8,926 bases of DNA, taken from NCBI GenBank assembly GCA_013698525.1, contig JACCSM010000078.1, positions 1 through 8,926 on the forward strand, given 5' to 3'. Under the pieces are notes generated by a model. The model had not been told where the DNA came from. It saw only the letters and a list, made by a program, of their open reading frames with translations, and did not search any database. This stretch comes from Rubrobacteraceae bacterium (GTDB lineage Bacteria; Actinomycetota; Rubrobacteria; Rubrobacterales; Rubrobacteraceae). Of this stretch, positions 1-5,969 are shown one piece after another. Position 1 is the stretch's first letter. Each line of letters starts with the position of its first letter. The translations under genes and the position numbers were made by a program.

Positions 1-968
1 AGCGCTTCCTTGATCTCCGCCATCTGCTTGCGCCTCTCCTCGCGGGCCGCGAGCGCCTCTTCGAGGTCGACGGAGCGGAAACGGGTCTTGTCGTTGGTCT
101 TGGTCTGGGCCAGTTTGTCGCGGTCGGCGCTTATGACGGTACCGATGGTCGCGTAGCCACCGCCGGTGACGGCGTCGTTCATCAGGACGATGGGCTCGAC
201 GCCGCCAGGCACCTGGATGGAGCCTACGGGGTAGCCGAAGTCCACCACGTTGGCCTGGTCTGCCCCGGCCCCTGCGGGCTGTTCCCGTTCGACGAACCCG
301 AGCTCGCCGCCCTTGTAACGGTAGCCGACCCTGTCCGCGTCCGGGGTGACCGTCCACGTGGTGTTCAGGAACTCCACCATGCTCTCTTCGGTCAACCGGT
401 AGCTGGCGAGCCCGATAATGACGCGCAGCTCCGTCTCTTTGGAGTAGCGTGGGATCTGTTGCTCCACGACGGCCATCCCGACGCGGTCAGAGCGGTCGCC
501 CGCCTCGCCGAGCGCCAACTCGTCGCCCTCCCCAAGCGCCCTCCCCTCGTGGCCGCCCAGCCCGATCAGGGTATACGTCGAACGGCTGTGCATGAAGACT
601 GGAACGTCTATCCCGCCCGCCACAGCCAGGTAAGACCTCGCGCCGTTCTGGAGGTAGTCGAAGGTGAGCACGTCCCCCGCCTCTACCGCGAGCGTCTCCC
701 AGGTCGGGGCCTCATCGCCGTTTATCTTCGGCGGCATCTGGGCCCCCGTAACGGCGACTACGGCGTCCTCGGTGAACTCCAGCTCCGGGCCGAAGTACGT
801 TATCTCCAGGCCAGCCGCGCCTTCCTCGTTGCCGACGAGGTAGTTGCCGACCTGATAGGAGTACACGTCCATCGCCCCGCTCGGGGGCATCCCGATGGCG
901 TACTCGCCGAGGCGTCCCGTATCCTGGACGGTGGTGAGGAGGCCAGGGCTCTCCACCCTAATCGCCAT
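1..968 (-). CDS. KipA/PxpC-family carboxyltransferase-like protein (AHS2 domain), 3' end cut by window edge
   Basis: The visible 322 residues belong to the KipA / 5-oxoprolinase subunit C / allophanate hydrolase subunit 2 family, the fold also used by the C-terminal half of the urea carboxylase carboxyltransferase domain. Family landmarks seen: GLLTTVQDTGRLG at residues 9-21, PSGAMD at 28-33, LVGN at 44-47, GGIDVP near 118-123, SRST at 128-131, and GSIQVPGG followed by TGGGYATIG and VISADRDKLAQ at about 249-288. Family members are usually about 320-340 residues, so nearly the whole protein is here and only the last few codons and stop are missing. The ATG at 968 lies inside the end of the KipI-like gene (11-base overlap), with a G-rich stretch just upstream, so the two subunits are probably translationally coupled and form one complex. 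In known systems the pair works either with PxpA (LamB/YcsF) in ATP-dependent 5-oxoproline cleavage or, fused, as a biotin carboxyltransferase. Which applies here is not decided by the sequence. Confidence 0.88.
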   Translation of the reverse strand, partial: MAIRVESPGLLTTVQDTGRLGEYAIGMPPSGAMDVYSYQVGNYLVGNEEGAAGLEITYFGPELEFTEDAVVAVTGAQMPPKINGDEAPTWETLAVEAGDVLTFDYLQNGARSYLAVAGGIDVPVFMHSRSTYTLIGLGGHEGRALGEGDELALGEAGDRSDRVGMAVVEQQIPRYSKETELRVIIGLASYRLTEESMVEFLNTTWTVTPDADRVGYRYKGGELGFVEREQPAGAGADQANVVDFGYPVGSIQVPGGVEPIVLMNDAVTGGGYATIGTVISADRDKLAQTKTNDKTRFRSVDLEEALAAREERRKQMAEIKEA

Positions 969-1875
969 AGAGCACCCCCAGGATCTCCTCGTTGTACGCG
1001 TGCGGGTCATCGAGCGCGCGGTCGGGGTGGAAGACGAAGTCCGCTTTTCTGTACTCGAAGGTGCCGTCCTCGACGCGGCCCCGGATCTCGTCGAACTCCT
1101 CCCTGTCTATGCCCCGATAGTTGAAGACGTCGCCTGGTTTGGGGAAGACGATCGAGTCCTGAAAGTCCTTCAACTCCTGCTTCACGTCCAGGACGGGTGC
1201 AGGGGCGAGGCCGTAGAGCTGGTAGCCGCCGGCTCCTTCGACAGAGTAGACAACCGCGAACCCGCCGCCGAAGCCGAAGGCCCGCTCCGGGGTGTAGGTG
1301 CGGGGCCTCACATACTTGGGCACCTCCACCTGCTCCTCCGGTGGGACGAGCTGGTAGCACCACGGTAGGCCAGGCACGAATCCGATCATGGTCACAAGCC
1401 ACGGCGAGCCGAGCAAGGCCACGATAAAATCCTCCTTCGAGTCGTAGCCGTTAATGCGAGCCGAGTACTCGAGGTCGGTCGCGCCCGGGTCCTGGTGGCG
1501 GTCGCGGAAGCGCATCAGGGTCTCGTGGGTCCATGGGTCTTCCATCATCACGGGCACGTCAACGACCCGCGTCCGCAGCTCGAAACCCTGGATGTCTCCG
1601 GCTTCGGCATCTATCTCCTTGAGGCGCGAGATCAGGTCGTCAGGGTGCAATACGTCGGGATCTATGCGGACCATGTACGAGGCGTTGGACGGACAGATGT
1701 CCATCACACCCTCGATGTCCTCCTCCTCGAGCTTGTTCGTGATCGCCATAGCCCTGAAGTTGACCTTCAAGCTCATCGCCTCAGCCAGCTCGACGAAGAC
1801 GAACTCGTCCCCCCCGTAACTGTAGCGCGCTTGCGGAAGCTCGGTTTCGACGCCGCGACTCATATCCGGTTGCAC
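958..1875 (-). CDS. KipI/PxpB-family carboxyltransferase-like protein (AHS1 domain), long divergent variant
   Basis: Member of the KipI / 5-oxoprolinase subunit B / allophanate hydrolase subunit 1 family, 305 residues from the chosen GTG. Typical KipI/PxpB proteins are about 220-240 residues, so this is a longer form. An N-terminal domain (about 20-95) with a DPDVLHPDDL stretch is followed by a linker and the core with IGFVPGLPW at about 164-172, matching the family IGF.PG. motif, then VPKYVRPRT (about 185-193), a glycine-rich segment ending AGGYQLYG, and PGDVFNY near 247-253. About 50 charged residues follow the usual domain end. Start: an in-frame TTG at 1902 overlaps the -10 box of the likely promoter and has no ribosome binding site, whereas the GTG at 1875 is preceded by AGGGGAAGG; the ATG at 1863 is a third option. 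The gene overlaps the KipA-like gene by 11 bases. Function is either a 5-oxoprolinase subunit or half of a carboxyltransferase; the WTHETLMRFRDRH stretch and length set it apart from standard PxpB. Confidence 0.85.
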   Translation of the reverse strand: MQPDMSRGVETELPQARYSYGGDEFVFVELAEAMSLKVNFRAMAITNKLEEEDIEGVMDICPSNASYMVRIDPDVLHPDDLISRLKEIDAEAGDIQGFELRTRVVDVPVMMEDPWTHETLMRFRDRHQDPGATDLEYSARINGYDSKEDFIVALLGSPWLVTMIGFVPGLPWCYQLVPPEEQVEVPKYVRPRTYTPERAFGFGGGFAVVYSVEGAGGYQLYGLAPAPVLDVKQELKDFQDSIVFPKPGDVFNYRGIDREEFDEIRGRVEDGTFEYRKADFVFHPDRALDDPHAYNEEILGVLYGD

Positions 1876-1879
1876 CCAG

Positions 1880-1888
1880 CCTTCCCCT
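1880..1888 (-). promoter_or_regulatory. Ribosome binding site fixing the start of the KipI-like gene
   Basis: On the minus strand AGGGGAAGG lies 4 bases (7 from its AGGGGA core) before the GTG at 1875-1873. No comparable site precedes the TTG at 1902, and it is 16 bases from the ATG at 1863, so the GTG is the best-supported start. Confidence 0.55.
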
Positions 1889-1901
1889 AGACAGTGCCGC
1901 A

Positions 1902-1930
1902 ATACTACAGACGCCGGATTTTTCGGTCAA
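1902..1930 (-). promoter_or_regulatory. Sigma-70-type promoter for the KipI-KipA-like operon
   Basis: The minus strand reads TTGACC (1930-1925), a 17-base spacer, then TAGTAT (1907-1902): 5 of 6 matches to TTGACA and good agreement with TATAAT, with ideal spacing. Transcription would begin near 1895, leaving a leader of about 20 bases that holds just the AGGGGAAGG site before the GTG at 1875. It lies in the divergent gap facing the BioY gene. Inferred from consensus only. Confidence 0.6.
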
Positions 1931-1959
1931 TAGATGCTAAAAGAGAGCCTGGATACATT
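1931..1959 (+). promoter_or_regulatory. Weak candidate promoter for bioY-accC
   Basis: TAGATG (1931-1936), 17 bases, TACATT (1954-1959) gives 7 of 12 consensus matches, and predicted initiation near 1966 would place the bioY ribosome binding site in a very short leader. The match is weak and GC-rich genomes give such matches by chance; it is listed because the true rightward promoter must lie close by. Confidence 0.25.
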
Positions 1960-1971
1960 CGAGGGCGGCGA

Positions 1972-1978
1972 GAGGGAG
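1972..1978 (+). promoter_or_regulatory. Ribosome binding site fixing the start of bioY
   Basis: GAGGGAG sits 6 bases before an in-frame TTG at 1985. The upstream ATG at 1934 has no such site and would add 17 residues that look unlike the usual short BioY N-terminus. Confidence 0.5.
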
Positions 1979-1984
1979 ACGAGC

Positions 1985-2527
1985 TTGAACGCAGCGACGA
2001 TGACCCGCGTGGCGCTCATGGCCGCCGTCACCGCCGTGGCAGCCCAGATAACCGTCCCGATCGAGCCGGTGCCGTTCACGTTTCAGGTGCTCGCCGTGAT
2101 CCTCTCCGGTCTCCTGCTTGGGCCGCGTTATGGGGCGCTGGCGATGGCAGTCTACCTATTCGTCGGGGCCGTAGGGGTGCCCGTGTTCGCCGGATTCAAG
2201 GGCGGGCTGGGTATAGTCTTTGGCGATACCGGGGGATACCTCCTTGCCTACCCCCTCGCCGCCGCCGTCGCTGGCCTTGCCGCACACGCGGTCGCCCGTG
2301 ATCCGCGAAGGCGTGCCTTGTTGGCCGGCTTGCTGTGCGGATGCGCCGCACTGGTCGTCATCTACGCCCTCGGGGCCACGTGGCTCTCCGTGATCGCCGG
2401 CCTCTCGCCAGCTGCAGCCCTGGCTGCAGGCGTGCTGCCTTTCGTGGTCTTGGACCTGGTGAAGGTAGTTTTGGCGGCGCTCGTCGCCGTGGCCGCCGCC
2501 CCTGCCATCGCCGTCTCCCGGACCTGA
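1985..2527 (+). CDS. bioY: Biotin transporter BioY (S component of an ECF-type importer)
   Basis: BioY is the membrane substrate-binding component that takes up biotin, alone or with an energy-coupling factor module. From the TTG at 1985 the protein has 180 residues, close to the usual size. Family signatures seen in order: QITVPIEPVPFTFQ at 21-34, the LLLGPRYGALA turn at 43-53, GAVGVPVFAG at 61-70, TGGYLLAYP at 82-90, YALGATWL at 127-134 and PFVVLDLVK at 152-160. The rest is hydrophobic with about six membrane segments. An ATG at 1934 in the same frame would give 197 residues but lacks a ribosome binding site. The gene is transcribed with the biotin carboxylase gene 68 bases downstream, which suggests that imported biotin serves biotin-dependent carboxylation. 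No energizing BioM/BioN genes are in the window. No known biotin-repressor operator was recognised upstream. Confidence 0.92.
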   Translation: MNAATMTRVALMAAVTAVAAQITVPIEPVPFTFQVLAVILSGLLLGPRYGALAMAVYLFVGAVGVPVFAGFKGGLGIVFGDTGGYLLAYPLAAAVAGLAAHAVARDPRRRALLAGLLCGCAALVVIYALGATWLSVIAGLSPAAALAAGVLPFVVLDLVKVVLAALVAVAAAPAIAVSRT

Positions 2528-2580
2528 GGGAGCGCGGGGCTCACGGCGAGGCTAACATGACGCTCCGATCGTGGCGACTC

Positions 2581-2589
2581 GGAGGAGGT
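2581..2589 (+). promoter_or_regulatory. Strong ribosome binding site deciding the accC start
   Basis: GGAGGAGGT lies 6 bases before the ATG at 2596, whose product begins exactly where AccC proteins begin (MFEKVLVANRGEIA). The frame stays open upstream to 2335, but that part overlaps bioY and is not AccC-like. Confidence 0.75.
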
Positions 2590-2595
2590 CGGGGT

Positions 2596-3936
2596 ATGTT
2601 CGAGAAGGTTCTGGTGGCGAATCGCGGGGAGATCGCGCTTCGCGTCGTGCGCGCCTGCCAGGAACTCGGGGTTGCCAGCGTCGCCGTCTACTCCGACGCC
2701 GACGAGACAGCCCTCCACGTCCGCCACGCGGACGAGGCCGTCCGCATCGGCCCGCCGCCAGCAGGCAAGAGCTATCTCGACGTCGATGCGCTGATAGAAG
2801 CGGCGAAAGAGACGGACGCGGAGGCAGTACATCCAGGCTACGGCTTTCTGGCCGAGAACGCCGCGTTTGCGGCTGCGTGCCTGGACGCTGGGCTCGTGTT
2901 TATAGGGCCTTCGGCCGAGGCTATCGAGAAGATGGGGAACAAGTCCGCCGCCCGACGGCTGGCCGGGGAGGCCGAGGTGCCGGTCGTGCCTGGCTCGGAC
3001 GATGCCTCTTCCGCGAACGAGGCCGCGGAGACGGCGGGAGGGATCGGCTACCCGATCATGGTGAAGGCTGCGGCTGGCGGCGGGGGTCGCGGCATCAGGG
3101 TGGCCGAGGATGAGGAGGGGCTTCGCAAAGCCGTGCAGGTGGCCAGACGCGAGGCCGAGGCTGCTTTCGGGGACGGTACGCTCTATTTGGAGAAGTTGCT
3201 CGTCACGCCGAGGCACGTCGAGGTGCAGATCATGGGCGACCACGAGGGCAACGTCATCCACCTCTACGAGCGCGAGTGCTCGATGCAGCGCCGCCGCCAG
3301 AAGATCTTGGAGGAGGCTCCGTCGCCCGGCATAAGCCCCAAGGTTCGAGAGGAGATGACGGAGGCGGCGGTTCGGCTGGCCCGGGAGGCAGGGTACGCGA
3401 ACGCGGGTACTGTGGAGTTTCTGGTCGAGGGCGATGAGTTCTACTTTATAGAGATGAACACGCGTATCCAGGTCGAGCACCCTGTGACGGAGATGCTCAC
3501 CGGCGTGGACCTCGTGAAGGAGCAGATCCGGATAGCCGCTGGCGAACCCCTGAGCCTGAAGCAGGAAGACGTGCCGCTGGTCGGCCACGCGATGGAGTTT
3601 CGCATCAACGCCGAGGACCCTGACCAGGACTTCATGCCCTCGCCCGGCGAGGTCTCCTTTCTCGAAGTCCCTGGCGGCCCAGGCGTCAGGGTGGACTCGG
3701 CGATCTACCACGGATACCAGATCCCCCCGTTCTACGACTCGATGGTCGGTAAGCTCATCGTCTGGGCCCTCACCCGCGATGAGGCCATAAATCGGGCTCG
3801 CCGGGCCCTTCGCGAATATCGCCTCGAAGGTATAAAGACGACGATCCCACTCCACCTCAGGCTCCTGGAAGGAGATGCCTTCCGCGCCGGCGAGTACCAC
3901 ACGGGCTATTTGGAGGAGCTGTTGAACGGGGACTGA
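2596..3936 (+). CDS. accC: Biotin carboxylase (AccC family)
   Basis: Carboxylates biotin on a carrier protein using ATP and bicarbonate, the first half-reaction of acyl-CoA and related carboxylases. The protein has 446 residues (E. coli AccC has 449) and all three domains: N-terminal pre-ATP-grasp (1-110, VLVANRGEIALRV), ATP-grasp (about 115-320) and C-terminal (to 446). Residues seen at E. coli-equivalent places: K116, K157, the glycine loop GGGGRG at 161-166, E199-K200, H207, Q231, K236, E274, E286, N288, R290, E294 and R336. The position equal to E. coli H236 is R234 (QRRRQK), a site that varies among biotin carboxylases. There is no biotin carrier domain and the protein stops at the normal AccC end, so a separate carrier and a carboxyltransferase are needed. 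The nearest candidate carboxyltransferase is the divergent KipI/KipA-like pair. It could instead be a general AccC for acetyl- or propionyl-CoA carboxylase; the locus does not settle that. Confidence 0.95.
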   Translation: MFEKVLVANRGEIALRVVRACQELGVASVAVYSDADETALHVRHADEAVRIGPPPAGKSYLDVDALIEAAKETDAEAVHPGYGFLAENAAFAAACLDAGLVFIGPSAEAIEKMGNKSAARRLAGEAEVPVVPGSDDASSANEAAETAGGIGYPIMVKAAAGGGGRGIRVAEDEEGLRKAVQVARREAEAAFGDGTLYLEKLLVTPRHVEVQIMGDHEGNVIHLYERECSMQRRRQKILEEAPSPGISPKVREEMTEAAVRLAREAGYANAGTVEFLVEGDEFYFIEMNTRIQVEHPVTEMLTGVDLVKEQIRIAAGEPLSLKQEDVPLVGHAMEFRINAEDPDQDFMPSPGEVSFLEVPGGPGVRVDSAIYHGYQIPPFYDSMVGKLIVWALTRDEAINRARRALREYRLEGIKTTIPLHLRLLEGDAFRAGEYHTGYLEELLNGD

Positions 3937-3937
3937 A

Positions 3938-3970
3938 GGACGAAAACCTAAAGGTCTCTTTTCGCGGTCC
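3938..3970 (+). terminator. Imperfect hairpin after accC, possible weak terminator
   Basis: Starting 2 bases after the accC stop, GGAC-GAAAA-CC can pair with GG-TTTTC-GTCC, with bulges of TCTC and GCG on the 3' arm. There is no run of T after it, so it is a poor intrinsic terminator and may only be a stabilising 3' hairpin or chance. Confidence 0.22.
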
Positions 3971-3973
3971 GAG

Positions 3974-3979
3974 TATACT
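3974..3979 (+). promoter_or_regulatory. Candidate -10 box for the Uma2-family gene
   Basis: TATACT matches five of six -10 positions and lies 37 bases before the GTG start, but no TTGACA-like -35 sits 16-18 bases upstream. A separate promoter is plausible because the gene is unrelated in function to accC, yet read-through from accC is equally possible. Confidence 0.3.
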
Positions 3980-4016
3980 TCTCTATGAGACGAGCGAACC
4001 ACCGGAGGTCTTTGTC

Positions 4017-4580
4017 GTGGAGACGAGCATGCAACAACTTACCCGCCGGCGCTTCACCGTCCACGACTACCACCGCATGGGCGAGGCAGGGATCCTGCAC
4101 GAGGACGACAGGGTCGAGCTCATCGAGGGCGAGATAGTCGAAATGACAGCCATAGGCACCAGGCACTTCTCGTGCGTCAACGGGCTAAACCGGCTGTTGG
4201 TGATGAGCGTGGGCGAAGAGGCCATCGTCAGCGTCCAGAATCCTGTAAGGCTGAACGAATACACCGAGCCACAGCCCGATCTCACGGTGATCCGCCCTCG
4301 CGACTACAGGATCTCGCTCCCCGAACCAGAAGACGTGCTGCTCCTGATCGAGGTCTCAGACACCACCCTCGCCTACGACCGCAGGCTAAAGCTGACTCTC
4401 TACGCGCAGGCTGGGATCAGGGAGGTCTGGATCGTGAACCTCCCTACCGAAACCATCGAGCGTTACACAGACCCGTCCGGGGACGGCTACCGGCGTACCG
4501 AGCGGGCGCAGCGAAGCAAAACAATAGAGTCTGTCACGTTGCCAGAGCTGTCTTTCCGCGTGGACGCAGTGCTCGGCTGA
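4017..4580 (+). CDS. Uma2-family (DUF820) putative restriction-endonuclease-like protein
   Basis: 187 residues with the Uma2/DUF820 layout. The N-terminus has a short helix with HDYHRMGEAGILHEDDRVELIEGEIVE-type sequence (the acidic ELIEGE at 34-39 is typical), then a QPDLTVIRP segment with P87-D88, then LLLIEVSDTT with E112, D121 and K125 in the following helix, and GIREVWIVN at 133-141. D88, E112 and a lysine are the expected PD-(D/E)xK nuclease-fold residues. The start is a GTG with GGAGG 8 bases upstream; an ATG five codons in is possible. The biological role of Uma2 proteins is unknown; they occur in large families in some actinobacteria, cyanobacteria and Deinococcus-like bacteria, usually as single genes without a partner methylase, and none is seen here. 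Its stop is one base from the stop of the convergent aminotransferase gene. It looks like an insertion of an accessory gene between two metabolic units. Confidence 0.85.
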   Translation: METSMQQLTRRRFTVHDYHRMGEAGILHEDDRVELIEGEIVEMTAIGTRHFSCVNGLNRLLVMSVGEEAIVSVQNPVRLNEYTEPQPDLTVIRPRDYRISLPEPEDVLLLIEVSDTTLAYDRRLKLTLYAQAGIREVWIVNLPTETIERYTDPSGDGYRRTERAQRSKTIESVTLPELSFRVDAVLG

Positions 4581-4581
4581 C

Positions 4582-5922
4582 TCAAGCTGCAGCGTCTACG
4601 GCGCGTCCGAGGACGGCCAGCCCTTCCTCGAGTTCCTCGTCGGTGATGACGAAGGGCATGAGGGTGCGGATGCAGTTGCCGTACTGGCCCGCGCTGAGGA
4701 GCAGGAGCCCTTCCTGGAGGGCGCCCCCGATCACCTTCGCGGTCCGCTCCTTGTCGGGGGTGCGACTCTCGGCGTCCGTGACGAACTCCATGGCGGCCAT
4801 GGGTCCCCTGCCGCGCACGTCTCCGACGAAGTCGGGGTGACGGTCCTGGATCTCGCGCATAGCGGCCATGACGCGCTCGCCGACAGCGTTCGCGCGCGCG
4901 AGGAGATCTTTCTCCTCGAAAGCTTCGAGCACGGCGAGGGCGGCGGCGCAGGCTATCGGGTTGCCGCCGTAGGTGGTACCGAGACCCCCGACGTGGACGG
5001 AGTCCATGATCTCCGCCTTCCCCGTGACGCCGGCTATGGGGAGCCCGCCGCCCATGCTCTTGGCCGTCGTGATGATGTCAGGCTCGACCCCCGAATGCTC
5101 GATGGCGAACATCTTGCCCGTTCTGCCGAAACCCGTCTGGACCTCGTCCACGATCATCACGATGCCGTGCTCGTCGCACAGCTCCCGCAGCCTCCTCAGG
5201 TAGAAGTCAGGGAACGGTATGAAGCCGCCCTCCCCGATAACCGGCTCGACGATAATGGCCGCGACGCTGCTGGGGTGCACCGTGCTAACGAACGCCCGCT
5301 CGATTGACGCGAAGCAGTCGCCCTGGCAGCCGCCGGAACAGTCCCTGCCCGCCGGGCAGCGGTACGCGTAGGGCGCCGGTACCCTGTATACCTCGGGGAC
5401 GAAAGGCCCAAAGCCCTTCTTGTAAGGATCCGTCTTTCCGGTGAGGCTCATCGCGAACATCGTGCGCCCGTGGAAGGAGTTCTCGAAGGCGATCATCGCA
5501 GGACGCCCGGTGTAGTAGCGTGCGATCTTGGCCGCGTTCTCGACCGCCTCGGCCCCTGAGTTGACGAAGAACGAACGCTTCTCCGTGTCGCCAGGCACCA
5601 ACGCGTTCAGCTTCTCTGCTAGCTGTATATACTCCTCGTACTCGGTGACGTAGAAGCAGCTGTGGGTGAGTTTATCGGCCTGCTCCTTTATCGCCTCGAC
5701 CACCCGCGAGTCCGCGTGCCCGACGTTCATCACGCCGATGCCGCCACCGAAGTCTATGAACGTGTTGCCGTCGACGTCGGTGAGCAGGGCGCCCTTCGCT
5801 TCCTTGGCGACCATCGGCGTCGCGATCCCAACCCCAGACGAGACGGCGTTGTGCCGCCGCTCCATCAAAGCCCGGCTCTTCGGACCCGGTATCTCGGTCT
5901 TGATCCTCGTGGACTCAAGCAT
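4582..5922 (-). CDS. gabT: GabT-type class III aminotransferase (probable 4-aminobutyrate aminotransferase)
   Basis: PLP-dependent fold-type I aminotransferase of 446 residues, probably moving the amino group of GABA or a similar omega-amine to 2-oxoglutarate. Numbered from the ATG: SGAEA at 122-126 (phosphate/ring contact), FHGRT with R153, EPVIGEGG with E226 and E231, IVDEVQTGFGRTG with D259, the PLP lysine K288 in TTAKSMGGG, GTTYGGNP near 315-322, and R419. These match E. coli GabT R141, E206, E211, D239, K268, T297 and R398, so all catalytic and most substrate-side residues are present. A stretch at about 189-203 carries four cysteines in CPAGRDC and GCQGDC. Start: a GTG three codons upstream sits right against the AGAGG site, while the ATG at 5922 has an 8-base spacer, so the ATG is preferred. 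It follows the APC permease by 47 bases on the same strand, pointing to an import-and-transaminate operon. A related diamine or beta-alanine aminotransferase cannot be excluded. Confidence 0.9.
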   Translation of the reverse strand: MLESTRIKTEIPGPKSRALMERRHNAVSSGVGIATPMVAKEAKGALLTDVDGNTFIDFGGGIGVMNVGHADSRVVEAIKEQADKLTHSCFYVTEYEEYIQLAEKLNALVPGDTEKRSFFVNSGAEAVENAAKIARYYTGRPAMIAFENSFHGRTMFAMSLTGKTDPYKKGFGPFVPEVYRVPAPYAYRCPAGRDCSGGCQGDCFASIERAFVSTVHPSSVAAIIVEPVIGEGGFIPFPDFYLRRLRELCDEHGIVMIVDEVQTGFGRTGKMFAIEHSGVEPDIITTAKSMGGGLPIAGVTGKAEIMDSVHVGGLGTTYGGNPIACAAALAVLEAFEEKDLLARANAVGERVMAAMREIQDRHPDFVGDVRGRGPMAAMEFVTDAESRTPDKERTAKVIGGALQEGLLLLSAGQYGNCIRTLMPFVITDEELEEGLAVLGRAVDAAA

Positions 5923-5957
5923 CTTCGGCACCTCTTCCCGTCAGCCTAACGCTTTCC

Positions 5958-5963
5958 AGTATA
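5958..5963 (-). promoter_or_regulatory. Possible internal -10 box ahead of gabT
   Basis: TATACT on the minus strand in the 47-base gap between the permease stop and gabT, about 36 bases before the ATG. No convincing -35 is seen, so gabT may be transcribed only from upstream. Confidence 0.2.
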
Positions 5964-5969
5964 CCCGTC

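Noticed and set aside
459..1890. Several plus-strand open frames across the KipI/KipA-like genes.
   Set aside because: They overlap each other in different frames and lie opposite two conserved proteins; none has a convincing ribosome binding site or family motif.
1861..1902. TTG at 1902 and ATG at 1863 as starts of the KipI-like gene.
   Set aside because: The TTG overlaps the -10 box and lacks a ribosome binding site; the ATG is 16 bases from the only good site. The GTG at 1875 fits better, although the ATG cannot be fully excluded.
2362..4002. A 546-codon open frame on the minus strand opposite accC.
   Set aside because: It mirrors the codon structure of accC in GC-rich DNA, has no family resemblance and no matching start site, while the plus-strand protein is an unmistakable biotin carboxylase.
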